In this document: positions 1-6,009 of the stretch, in pieces | Layout of the letters: each line of letters opens with the position of its first letter | Position numbering within the stretch: the stretch's first letter is position 1 | Assembly: GCA_021828225.1 (NCBI GenBank) | Contig: JAKASH010000211.1 | Coordinates: forward strand, 1 to 6,009 | Length of the DNA stretch: 6,009 nt | Reading direction: 5' to 3' | DNA from: Acidobacteriota bacterium | GTDB lineage: Bacteria > Acidobacteriota > Terriglobia > UBA7540 | The notes under the pieces: generated by a model | Databases searched by the model: none | Told to the model about the DNA's origin: nothing | What the model saw: only the letters and a program-made list of their open reading frames with translations | Position numbers and translations under genes: made by a program

Positions 1-1
1 G

Positions 2-622
2 TTGCAGCAGCTTGACGACGATCGAGCTCGATTTCTGGGAGCGAAAGCGGCCGTCCATGCGGCCGAAGCCCAGGTGGCGGCAGCGGAATCTGCCATTGTC
101 TTTGCCCGATCCCAGGTGTTTGCTGCGGAAAAGGATGTTGAAGCGGCGAGGGCCACGATCGAGCGCCTGCAGGCCGACATTGACGACAGCGTCTTGCGCT
201 CGCCACGGGATGGACGTGTGCAGTATCGCGTCGCGCAGCCTGGCGAAGTTCTCTCTGCCGGCGGCCGGGTGCTGAGCCTGGTTGACCTCAGCGACGTCTA
301 CATGACGTTCTTCCTGCCCACGGCTGAGGCCGGCCGTATTGCCATCGGGAGCGAAGCGCGGATCGTCCTTGATGCCGCACCCCAATTTGTTATCCCCGCC
401 CGCGTCTCCTTTGTAGCCGATATAGCACAGTTCACGCCAAAGAGTGTGGAGACGGCCGAAGAGCGCCAGAAGTTGATGTTCAAGGTCAAGGCGCGGATTG
501 ATCCCGAACTGCTGCGCAAGCACTTGCGCAGGGTGAAAACCGGATTGCCCGGCATGGCTTACGTGCGACTCGAATCTCGCACGGAATGGCCACCCGAACT
601 CCGGATCAGGGTGCCGCAATGA
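2..622 (+). CDS. HlyD-family membrane-fusion (periplasmic adaptor) protein, YhiI-like, 3' part only
   Basis: This is the C-terminal 206 codons of a secretion adaptor; the true start lies left of the window, so the TTG at base 2 is only the edge of the open frame. In window numbering, residues about 14-60 are Ala/Glu/Gln-rich heptads, the second half of the coiled-coil hairpin. Residues about 62-96 ([10 protein letters not shown] then [16 protein letters not shown]) are the lipoyl-like half of the barrel-sandwich domain. Residues about 97-190 form the beta-barrel region, with a stretch at 144-166 ([20 protein letters not shown]) that I recall from YhiI-type adaptors. Members sit in the periplasm, anchored in the inner membrane, and link an inner-membrane transporter to an outer-membrane channel. 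Its stop overlaps the next start (ATGA at 619-622), so translation is probably coupled to the RbbA-like gene. Family call is firm; equating it with YhiI rests mainly on gene order. Confidence 0.9.
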   Translation: MQQLDDDRARFLGAKAAVHAAEAQVAAAESAIVFARSQVFAAEKDVEAARATIERLQADIDDSVLRSPRDGRVQYRVAQPGEVLSAGGRVLSLVDLSDVYMTFFLPTAEAGRIAIGSEARIVLDAAPQFVIPARVSFVADIAQFTPKSVETAEERQKLMFKVKARIDPELLRKHLRRVKTGLPGMAYVRLESRTEWPPELRIRVPQ

Positions 623-3396
623 GTGAGCAGTTCCTTGCCTCCACGCCGATGTCAGCAGCGCCTGTCGCCCGCCTGCGCGAGGTCACCCTGTCCTACGGCA
701 AAACGGTTGCGCTCAACGCGATCAGTCTCGACCTGCCGGCGGGACGCATGACCGCTCTGATCGGCCCGGATGGCGTAGGGAAATCCAGTCTGCTTTCACT
801 TGTCGCCGGTGCTCGAGCGATTCAAAAAGGACAGATCGAGGTGCTGGGTGGCGACATGGCTGATTCACGCCACCGGCGCTCTGTTTGTCCGCGTATCGCC
901 TTCATGCCGCAAGGCCTCGGCAAAAATCTCTACCCGACACTTTCGGTCTACGAAAACCTTGACTTCTTCGGTTGCCTGTTTGGGCAGGAAGCGGCCGAGC
1001 GTCAAGAGCGCATTCATACAGTGCTGCAGAGAGTGGGTCTGGCGCCCTTCACTGACTGGGCGGTCGGACAGTTGTCGGGCGGCATGAAGCAGAAACTTGG
1101 GTTGTGCTGTGCGCTGATCCATGATCCGGACTTTCTGATCCTGGACGAGCCGACGACCGGCGTCGATCCTTTGTCCCGCCGGCAGTTCTGGGAGTTGATA
1201 GCGCATCTGCGCGCCATCCGGCCGGGCATCAGCGTGGTCGTGTCGACAGCCTACATGGAGGAAGCAAGAGAGTTTGACTGGCTGGTCATGATGGACGCGG
1301 GCCGGGTGCTGGCTTGCGGCACGCCGGATGAACTGCTTGCGTCCACGGCCACCGGCTCGTTGGAAGCAGCCTTTTCAGCCCTCCTGCCGGAAAGCAGGCG
1401 TCGCGGTTATCGGGCCGTGGAAATCCGTCCGCAACCTGTCGAGGCAGAAGGTGAGGTCGCAATCGAGGCGCGGGACCTGACCAAGCGTTTCGACAGCTTC
1501 ACGGCCGTGGATCATGTGAGCTTCCGCATCGTTCGCGGCGAGATTTTTGGCTTTATTGGCTCGAACGGATGTGGAAAGACGACGACGATGAAGATGCTCA
1601 CGGGGCTGCTGCCGGCGAGCGAGGGCCGGGCCTGGGTTTTTGGCAAGGAGCCGGACCCACGCGACCTTGCCACACGCCGCCGCGTTGGTTACATGTCGCA
1701 GTCCTTTTCACTCTACTCCGAGCTGACCGTCAGGCAGAACCTGGAGCTGCACGCACGACTGTTCCATGTGCCTTCGGAAGAAATCGGCAGCCGCGTCCAT
1801 GAGATGGCAGTCGGTTTTGACCTGGAGGGTTTGTTCGACGCATTACCTGATTCGTTGCCGCTGGGCCACCGGCAGCGGCTGTCGCTAGCCGTTGCGATGA
1901 TCCACAAGCCGGAACTGCTGATTCTCGACGAGCCGACCTCGGGCGTGGATCCTGTAGCCCGCGACGCCTTCTGGCAAATCCTGATCGAGCTGTCGCGCCG
2001 AGATCACGTGACGATCTTCATCTCTACACATTACATGAACGAGGCCGAGCGCTGTGACCGGGTTTCGCTGATGCATGACGGCCGGGTGCTGGCCAGTGAT
2101 ACACCCTCGATCCTGATCAGAAGCCGCGGCGCAAAGACACTGGAAGAGGCGTTTATCAGCTATCTGGAAGAGACTCTGGCCGAAAGCCTTGCGGCTGCGG
2201 GGAAAGCGGCGCAGGAGGTTTCCGCCGAGCCCCTGGTAAGCGCCTCGCCGCCGGGTGGCAGGCAGCGCAGTTTCGATCCCGGCCGTATGTTCAGTTACAC
2301 GCGCCGGGAGGCCCTGGAACTGCAGCGCGACCCGCTTCGCCTGGTGCTGGCACTGCTGGGCAGCGTGCTCCTGCTGGTCATCATAGGCTACGGCATCAGC
2401 ATGGACGTGAAAGACCTGACTTTTGCTGTTCTCGACCGCGACCAGACGACGACCAGCCGCGACTATGCGCTGAACATCGCGGGCTCCCGCTATTTCATCG
2501 AACGGCCGCCCATCAGGAATTACAAGGAATTAGATGCCCGCATGCGACGCGGCGAGATCGGTCTCGCGATTGAGATCCCTCCTGGCTTTGCGCGCGATAT
2601 CGCACGCGGCCGCCCGGTGCAGGTCGGCGCCTGGATTGATGGCGCCATGCCAACTCGGGCCGAAACCGTGGAAGTTTTCGTGCAAGGGGTGCACGCCCAA
2701 TGGGTGGCAGAGCAGGCGCGCAAGGCAGGCGCCGGAGGAGCCACGGACCTGCCGCTGAACATCGAGACGCGGTTTCGCTACAATCCCGACGTCGAAAGTC
2801 TGAAGGCGATGGTTCCGGCGGTCGTTCCGTTGCTGCTGATCCTGATCCCATCCATCCTTGCCGCGCTCAGCGTTGTCCGCGAAAAGGAGCTTGGATCGAT
2901 TGTCAACTTTTACGTTACACCTGCGACGCGATTGGAATTTCTGCTTGGCAAACAGATTCCATACGTGGTGCTGTCGATGCTGAGTTTTCTGTTGCTGACG
3001 CTGTTTGCGGTGACGGTGTTTCATGTGCCGGTGAAGGGCAGCTTCCTGGCCCTGACGGCAGGCGCGCTGCTCTATGTCACCGCGGCCACGTCTTTTGGCC
3101 TGCTGATCTCTACTTTCATGCGCAGCCAGGTTGCAGCACTTTTCGGCACCGCGATTCTTTCCATCCTCCCGGCCGTGAGTTTTTCAGGCATGATTGACCC
3201 GGTTTCTTCCCTTGAAGGCCCCGGCCGGCTGATCGGCAGGCTCTTTCCCACAACCTATTTCCTGATGATTTCTCGCGGGACCTTCTCGAAGGGCCTCGAT
3301 TTCTCTCATTTGCAGGGCGCTTTTATCCCGCTGATACTCGTCGTACCGGTGGTGTTTGGTCTGTGCGTGGTTTTTCTGAAGAAGCAGGAGGGCTGA
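619..3396 (+). CDS. rbbA: RbbA-like ABC transporter: two ATPase domains fused to an ABC-2 permease
   Basis: A 925-residue inner-membrane protein. ATPase domain 1 (about 18-240) has A-loop Tyr26, Walker [10 protein letters not shown] (49-57), Q-loop Gln98, signature LSGGM (152-156), Walker B LILDEP (173-178), and Ala211 where the switch histidine is expected (STAYMEEA). ATPase domain 2 (about 280-500) has Walker [10 protein letters not shown] (314-322), Gln361, an altered signature LPLGH (413-417), Walker B LILDEP (434-439) and switch His471 (STHYMNEA). The permease half (about 556-920) has membrane segments near 574-592, 731-752, 781-802, 809-830, 837-856 and 901-920, with a large extracytoplasmic domain after the first. 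Length and order match E. coli RbbA, reported as a ribosome-associated ATPase; the neighbours here argue for export. I chose the ATG at 619, which overlaps the preceding stop, over an in-frame ATG at 586 that would add 11 unlikely residues inside the upstream gene. Confidence 0.93.
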   Translation: MSEQFLASTPMSAAPVARLREVTLSYGKTVALNAISLDLPAGRMTALIGPDGVGKSSLLSLVAGARAIQKGQIEVLGGDMADSRHRRSVCPRIAFMPQGLGKNLYPTLSVYENLDFFGCLFGQEAAERQERIHTVLQRVGLAPFTDWAVGQLSGGMKQKLGLCCALIHDPDFLILDEPTTGVDPLSRRQFWELIAHLRAIRPGISVVVSTAYMEEAREFDWLVMMDAGRVLACGTPDELLASTATGSLEAAFSALLPESRRRGYRAVEIRPQPVEAEGEVAIEARDLTKRFDSFTAVDHVSFRIVRGEIFGFIGSNGCGKTTTMKMLTGLLPASEGRAWVFGKEPDPRDLATRRRVGYMSQSFSLYSELTVRQNLELHARLFHVPSEEIGSRVHEMAVGFDLEGLFDALPDSLPLGHRQRLSLAVAMIHKPELLILDEPTSGVDPVARDAFWQILIELSRRDHVTIFISTHYMNEAERCDRVSLMHDGRVLASDTPSILIRSRGAKTLEEAFISYLEETLAESLAAAGKAAQEVSAEPLVSASPPGGRQRSFDPGRMFSYTRREALELQRDPLRLVLALLGSVLLLVIIGYGISMDVKDLTFAVLDRDQTTTSRDYALNIAGSRYFIERPPIRNYKELDARMRRGEIGLAIEIPPGFARDIARGRPVQVGAWIDGAMPTRAETVEVFVQGVHAQWVAEQARKAGAGGATDLPLNIETRFRYNPDVESLKAMVPAVVPLLLILIPSILAALSVVREKELGSIVNFYVTPATRLEFLLGKQIPYVVLSMLSFLLLTLFAVTVFHVPVKGSFLALTAGALLYVTAATSFGLLISTFMRSQVAALFGTAILSILPAVSFSGMIDPVSSLEGPGRLIGRLFPTTYFLMISRGTFSKGLDFSHLQGAFIPLILVVPVVFGLCVVFLKKQEG
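3386..3392 (+). promoter_or_regulatory. Strong Shine-Dalgarno sequence for the YhhJ-like permease
   Basis: AGGAGGG lies inside the last codons of the RbbA-like gene and ends 7 bases before the ATG at 3400. It fixes that start and suggests the permease is translated efficiently in its own right despite the 3-base gap to the upstream stop. Confidence 0.8.
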
Positions 3397-3399
3397 GGT

Positions 3400-4521
3400 A
3401 TGCGTGCAGCCAATGTCTGGAACCTCGGAGTGAAGGAACTACGCAGCCTGGCCAGCGACCCGGTTCTGCTGTTCCTGATCGGCTATGCTTTTACCTTTGC
3501 AATTTACTGGTCAGCGACGGCGTCGCCGGAAACGCTGCACAAGGTGCCGATCGCCATTGTGGACGAAGACCATTCGCTGCTGTCAACGCAGATTATCAGC
3601 GCCTTTTACCCGCCTTATTTCGTGCCTCCCAGGCTGATTCCCGTGGCCGAAATGGACACGCGCATGGACGCAGGGCTCGACTCGTTTTCTCTCGACATTC
3701 CGCCTGAATTCCAGCGTGACCTGCTGGCAGGGCGCCCCGCGACGATTCAGCTCAACGTTGACGCCACGCGCATGAGCCAAGCCTTTACCGGAACTCGGTC
3801 TATCCAGATCATTGTCACCGACGAGGTGCGCGCCTTCCTCCAGCGTACTCGCGATGTTGCCGTGCCACCCGTGGATTTAGCCCTGCGGGTGCGCTTCAAC
3901 CCGGAGCTGAACAAATCCTGGTTCGGCGCCATCATGGAGATCATCAACAACTTGACCATGCTCTCCATCGTGCTGACCGGCGCAGCCATCATCCGCGAGC
4001 GCGAGCATGGCACCATCGAACACCTTCTGGTGATGCCGGTTACGCCGTTTGAAATCATGACCGGCAAGGTCTGGGCGATGGGCCTGGTGGTGCTTGGCGC
4101 AGCGGCCGTCTCATTGGTTACAGTTGTGCACGGATGGCTTGCGGTGCCCATCCAGGGATCGCTCGCGCTGTTCCTGGCCGGCGCGGCACTCGACCTTTTT
4201 GCGACCGCAACCCTGGGCATCTTTCTCGCCACCCTCGTGCGTTCCATGCCGCAATTCGCTTTGCTGCTGATGCTGGTTCTGCTGCCGCTCGAGATGCTGT
4301 CCGGGGCCTTGACGCCACGCGAAAACATGCCCATGCTCGTGCAGCACGTGATGTCTCTGACGCCCAACACCCATTTCGTCGCGCTCGCTCAGGCCATTCT
4401 TTATCGCGGAGCGGGGCTGGAGGTGGTGTGGCCGCAGTTCGTCGCCATGGCAATGATTGGTGGGGTTTTGTTCGCCCTGGCGCTCTTCCGCTTTCGCAAA
4501 TCAATCACGACAATGTCGTAA
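3400..4521 (+). CDS. yhhJ: ABC-2 family permease, YhhJ-like
   Basis: A 373-residue inner-membrane permease without an ATPase domain, expected to pair with the permease half of the RbbA-like protein. Membrane segments are visible near residues 21-38, 176-198, 224-246, 254-279, 285-305 and 344-364. The stretch 39-175 between the first two is a large soluble extracytoplasmic domain, as in ABC-2 proteins with one isolated N-terminal helix. Family landmarks are IIREREHGTIEHLLVMPVTP (197-216), the cytoplasmic coupling region after the second helix, and SGALTPRENMP (301-311) before the last extracytoplasmic segment. It resembles residues 560-920 of its upstream neighbour in layout (compare [10 protein letters not shown] there), so the pair probably arose by duplication. 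Length agrees with E. coli YhhJ (about 370 residues). ATG at 3400 is supported by the Shine-Dalgarno at 3386. It appears to be the last gene of the operon. Confidence 0.93.
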   Translation: MRAANVWNLGVKELRSLASDPVLLFLIGYAFTFAIYWSATASPETLHKVPIAIVDEDHSLLSTQIISAFYPPYFVPPRLIPVAEMDTRMDAGLDSFSLDIPPEFQRDLLAGRPATIQLNVDATRMSQAFTGTRSIQIIVTDEVRAFLQRTRDVAVPPVDLALRVRFNPELNKSWFGAIMEIINNLTMLSIVLTGAAIIREREHGTIEHLLVMPVTPFEIMTGKVWAMGLVVLGAAAVSLVTVVHGWLAVPIQGSLALFLAGAALDLFATATLGIFLATLVRSMPQFALLLMLVLLPLEMLSGALTPRENMPMLVQHVMSLTPNTHFVALAQAILYRGAGLEVVWPQFVAMAMIGGVLFALALFRFRKSITTMS

Positions 4522-4721
4522 GAAGGTCCGGGGATGCCTGCCCTTTGCCGCTGCCCTGGTTTCCCGACCAACAGTTCCCAATATGTAAGTTAAAGTTGTC
4601 TTGAAATCTACTCCATCAGATCTTGCGAACTCCATCCAGAAGCGCAAACTGTCCGCGTGTTGATAACAGGCTTTCTTAATAAAGCACGTGATTCATACTA
4701 CGTGTAAGGAAGGCCTATTCT
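4522..4721. other. Spacer between convergent genes, no gene seen
   Basis: 200 bases that become AT-richer from about 4560 onward. Two weak stem-loops are present: GCTTT at 4670-4674 with AAAGC at 4681-4685 (6-base loop), and CACGT at 4685-4689 with ACGTG at 4700-4704 (10-base loop). Neither is followed by a T-run in either direction, so I do not call a terminator. A DnaA-box-like 9-mer, TTATCAACA on the minus strand (4658-4666), differs from the usual TTATCCACA at one base. The change of composition from the operon is consistent with a boundary or with non-coding plasmid sequence, but proves neither. Confidence 0.5.
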
Positions 4722-5723
4722 CTACGGCAGTGTGTTACTACTTCTAGTTAAGCAGGGATACAGAGCGGGAGAGGGTTTTGAGGAAGAAATGACAAGACTC
4801 TGGCCATCGGCGGAGATATGGGCAGGACACTGAGGCCAATGGGCACGAATCACTTTTAGCCATCGATTGATCTTGCGGCGAAGGAATCGGTCTTCGGGGT
4901 GAATCCGGCAACCCAGTTGTTCCCTCAACCCCCCTTGAGCGAACAAAGGAATCGAGACCTTCCCACCCCTGAGCACCCAACTCTTCCAGGCAATCCAGAC
5001 ATAGAAATCAAGTACGCCCGGCGAGTTAGCCAGGGCAATCACGACTTCACGTTCTATGGGAATACGGTGTTGATCGATTTCATTGTAAAAGGCTTCGCTA
5101 AGCGTGATCGTGTTCGGATGGTCGCTGATTGAACTCGGACAGCATTTGCTGTTTTTCGTGAACCAGAGATGGACATGATCGAAGAAGTGAAACCTGGCCC
5201 AGTCGAGCAGATGACTCCCGGCTGGGTGATCTTCCGTGCCGAAGAAGATGGTCGAAGCAAAGATGCGCTGAAAACCTTGCGCCATCCGGCGGTAATAGCG
5301 GCCATCCTTGGGAAGCCGGAAGAAGTCCAGGATCCGGGCGGCGCTGTCGAAATGGACGGTTCGGCTCTTTTGCTGGAGGGCGAGTGTAGCAACCCAAATT
5401 GGAAGGAGTCTATCTTGCCCGAAAGGCAAGCCGAAGTCAGGATGACCAACAATGTGAAGGAAGAATTTTCCGTTCCGGCGCTTGTACACAAGCTGGTCTT
5501 TGGGAAGAGGACGCAGCGGAATGCCACAGAGCACGAATGGCCGGGCATTGAAGGCAATTTCCTGTTTCCGTTGCTCACGGTGCTCGCGAATGAGCTGAAT
5601 GGCCTGCAAGCGTTTGGCCTGCATGGTGGTGATACCAATGGCCGGCAGGATTGATCGAACCGAAGCAAATGGTGCAGCCACTTGATTGGCTTTTTCCTCT
5701 TGCGAAGCAAGTGTAAGAGGCAT
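4722..5723 (-). CDS. RepA-type plasmid replication initiator (RepA_C-like)
   Basis: A 333-residue protein if started at the ATG at 5723. It matches my memory of the plasmid-encoded RepA family (Pfam RepA_C, PF04796), whose members bind the plasmid origin and start replication. Landmarks in order: basic N-terminus (35-55); GIPLRPLPKDQLVYKRRNGK (67-86); LLPIWVATLALQQKSRTVHF (106-125), the first helical core; LPKDGRYYRRMAQGFQRIFA (137-156) followed by STIFFGTED; LSEAFYNEIDQHRIPIEREV (208-227); NSPGVLDFYVWIAWKSW (233-249); IPLFAQGGLREQLG (258-271); and a C-terminal WLKVIRAHWPQCPAHISADG (288-307). The frame is unbroken and of ordinary length. The start is uncertain: no clear Shine-Dalgarno precedes ATG 5723, and TTG 5762, GTG 5681 and ATG 5624 are alternatives. 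It points towards the ABC operon and away from the tRNA remnant. A plasmid initiator beside a tRNA fragment suggests an integrated plasmid or integrative element. No partner partition or mobilisation gene is in view. Confidence 0.8.
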   Translation of the reverse strand: MPLTLASQEEKANQVAAPFASVRSILPAIGITTMQAKRLQAIQLIREHREQRKQEIAFNARPFVLCGIPLRPLPKDQLVYKRRNGKFFLHIVGHPDFGLPFGQDRLLPIWVATLALQQKSRTVHFDSAARILDFFRLPKDGRYYRRMAQGFQRIFASTIFFGTEDHPAGSHLLDWARFHFFDHVHLWFTKNSKCCPSSISDHPNTITLSEAFYNEIDQHRIPIEREVVIALANSPGVLDFYVWIAWKSWVLRGGKVSIPLFAQGGLREQLGCRIHPEDRFLRRKINRWLKVIRAHWPQCPAHISADGQSLVISSSKPSPALYPCLTRSSNTLP

Positions 5724-5940
5724 AAAATCAGCGGCATGCGAGGTCCATGGGGGCTGGAACAACGGTGCAGAAAGGCTACGAGAGTGTACGGTTCGGGATC
5801 AGGAGCTGTACCAAAACTGTTCCAAAACCCTATCTATTTGGTTGGAAAAGGGTTCTACTTGAAGCGAAAGCAGGTTCCCGGAAATGATGTAAATTAATGG
5901 AATGAAAAGGAGATACTGGAATCTATAAAATGGGGCCAGA
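5724..5940. other. Non-coding region between repA-like gene and tRNA remnant
   Basis: About 217 bases, visibly AT-richer than the operon, between the start of the initiator gene and the attachment-like site. It should contain the initiator promoter, but I could not find a convincing -35/-10 pair on the minus strand. It contains the 11-bp tandem repeat described separately. Short open frames crossing it on both strands have no recognisable content. Its position fits an element end, where integrase arm sites or initiator operators would be expected. Confidence 0.5.
5806..5827. repeat. 11-bp imperfect tandem direct repeat (two copies)
   Basis: CTGTACCAAAA at 5806-5816 is followed immediately by CTGTTCCAAAA at 5817-5827, 10 of 11 positions identical. 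The 11-base period is about one helical turn, so both copies would face the same side of the DNA. Placed upstream of the initiator gene and about 120 bases from the tRNA junction, it could be an initiator operator, a minimal iteron pair or an integrase arm site. Two copies are too few to choose. Confidence 0.6.
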
Positions 5941-5954
5941 TTGCTCCGGAGCAA
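5941..5954. repeat. 14-bp perfect palindrome at the tRNA remnant junction
   Basis: TTGCTCC followed by GGAGCAA is a perfect inverted repeat with no spacer. Its right part is the anticodon loop and 3' anticodon stem of the tRNA remnant. Its left three bases belong to the flanking sequence and do not fit the tRNA register. It may mark the recombination core. Confidence 0.7.
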
Positions 5955-5988
5955 CAGGTCGGGGGTTCGAATCCCTCCAGGCGTACCA
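5944..5988 (+). tRNA. 3' fragment of tRNA-Arg (anticodon CCG): probable attachment site, not a functional tRNA
   Basis: Reading in tRNA positions: anticodon loop CTCCGGA at 5944-5950 with anticodon CCG at 5946-5948; 3' anticodon stem GCAAC at 5951-5955; variable loop AGGTC at 5956-5960; T-stem GGGGG at 5961-5965; T-loop TTCGAAT at 5966-5972; 3' T-stem CCCTC at 5973-5977 (one G-U pair); 3' acceptor CAGGCGT at 5978-5984; discriminator A and CCA at 5985-5988. Upstream there is no matching 5' anticodon stem (GATTG instead of the GTTGC needed), no D-arm and no acceptor partner of the ACGCCTG type. It is therefore a remnant starting in the anticodon loop, the usual crossover span of tyrosine integrases that target tRNA genes. 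The anticodon loop equals that of known tRNA-Arg(CCG). Confidence 0.85.
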
Positions 5989-6009
5989 ACTAACCCCTTC
6001 AGAATCAAT

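Larger units (their letters stand above)
4722..5988. mobile_element. Right end of a probable integrated plasmid-like element
   Basis: This groups the RepA-like initiator, the AT-richer flank and the tRNA-Arg 3' remnant. When an element inserts into a tRNA gene it normally restores a full tRNA at one end and leaves the displaced 3' half at the other. Since the remnant reads left to right, the element should lie to its left and the chromosome should resume after 5988. The right boundary is supported by the remnant; the left boundary is not in view, and 4722 is only the limit of what I can assign. No integrase, relaxase or transposase is present in the window. Confidence 0.55.

Noticed and set aside
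586..618. Upstream ATG at 586 for the RbbA-like gene
   Set aside because: It would add 11 residues lying wholly within the adaptor gene. The ATGA overlap at 619 is the usual coupled arrangement and gives a normal N-terminus.
2700..3197. 165-residue plus-strand open frame within the RbbA-like gene
   Set aside because: It is a frame shadow of the permease half. The main frame has ATPase motifs and membrane helices.
3747..4370. 207-residue minus-strand open frame opposite the YhhJ-like gene
   Set aside because: It is rich in Ser, Arg and Thr without domains, and lies antisense to a clearly real membrane protein.
4670..4704. Possible terminators in the spacer between the convergent genes
   Set aside because: The stems are only 5 bp and no T-run follows in either direction.
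5169..5654. 161-residue plus-strand open frame opposite the repA-like gene
   Set aside because: The minus-strand frame carries the recognisable initiator motifs, while this one has no family features.
5682..5897. 71-residue plus-strand open frame crossing the repeat region
   Set aside because: It overlaps the start of the initiator gene in antisense and has no ribosome site or recognisable motif. I considered a remnant of an integrase C-terminus but could not support it.
5900..5943. Group I intron splitting a tRNA-Arg at the anticodon loop
   Set aside because: Such introns occur in bacterial tRNA anticodon loops, but no tRNA 5' half is found anywhere upstream in the window and no intron core was recognised. 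An att remnant next to a plasmid initiator fits better.
5799..6008. 69-residue minus-strand open frame containing GTPGGIRTPDLLLRSN
   Set aside because: The recognisable part is the antisense translation of the tRNA T-arm and acceptor, a well-known source of false proteins. The rest has no family resemblance.

Overview
The window looks like a piece of a moderately GC-rich Gram-negative bacterial genome. Its transporter is of the kind that spans two membranes, with a HlyD-type periplasmic adaptor. The tRNA 3' end at the right edge has a genome-encoded CCA. The style of the RepA-like protein and of the tRNA-Arg 3' end reminds me of Acidobacteriota, but this is recollection and the phylum is not proven here.

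Left two thirds (1-4521, + strand): the end of a tight operon of the yhiI-rbbA-yhhJ type. The order is a HlyD-family membrane-fusion protein whose 5' end lies outside the window, a 925-residue protein fusing two ABC ATPase domains to an ABC-2 permease (RbbA-like), and a 373-residue ABC-2 permease (YhhJ-like). The first two genes overlap by ATGA and the third starts 3 bases after the second stops, behind a strong Shine-Dalgarno sequence. Together they should form one complex: the two permease parts make the channel, the two ATPase domains power it, and the HlyD protein links it to the periplasm or outer membrane. The substrate cannot be read from the sequence. In the fused ATPase, one of the two ATP sites looks consensus and the other degenerate.

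Middle spacer (4522-4721): 200 bases, visibly more AT-rich than the operon, with no gene. It separates the operon from a gene pointing towards it. It holds two weak hairpins and one near-match to a DnaA box.

Right third (4722-5988): a minus-strand gene for a RepA-type plasmid replication initiator, then about 220 AT-richer bases with an 11-bp tandem repeat, then the 3' half of a tRNA-Arg(CCG) from the anticodon loop through CCA, with no 5' half. This is what the distal attachment site of an element integrated into a tRNA gene looks like. I read the region as the right end of an integrated plasmid-like element. Its orientation predicts an intact tRNA-Arg and probably an integrase to the left, beyond the window. 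Whether the ABC operon is cargo of the element or older chromosome cannot be decided from this window.
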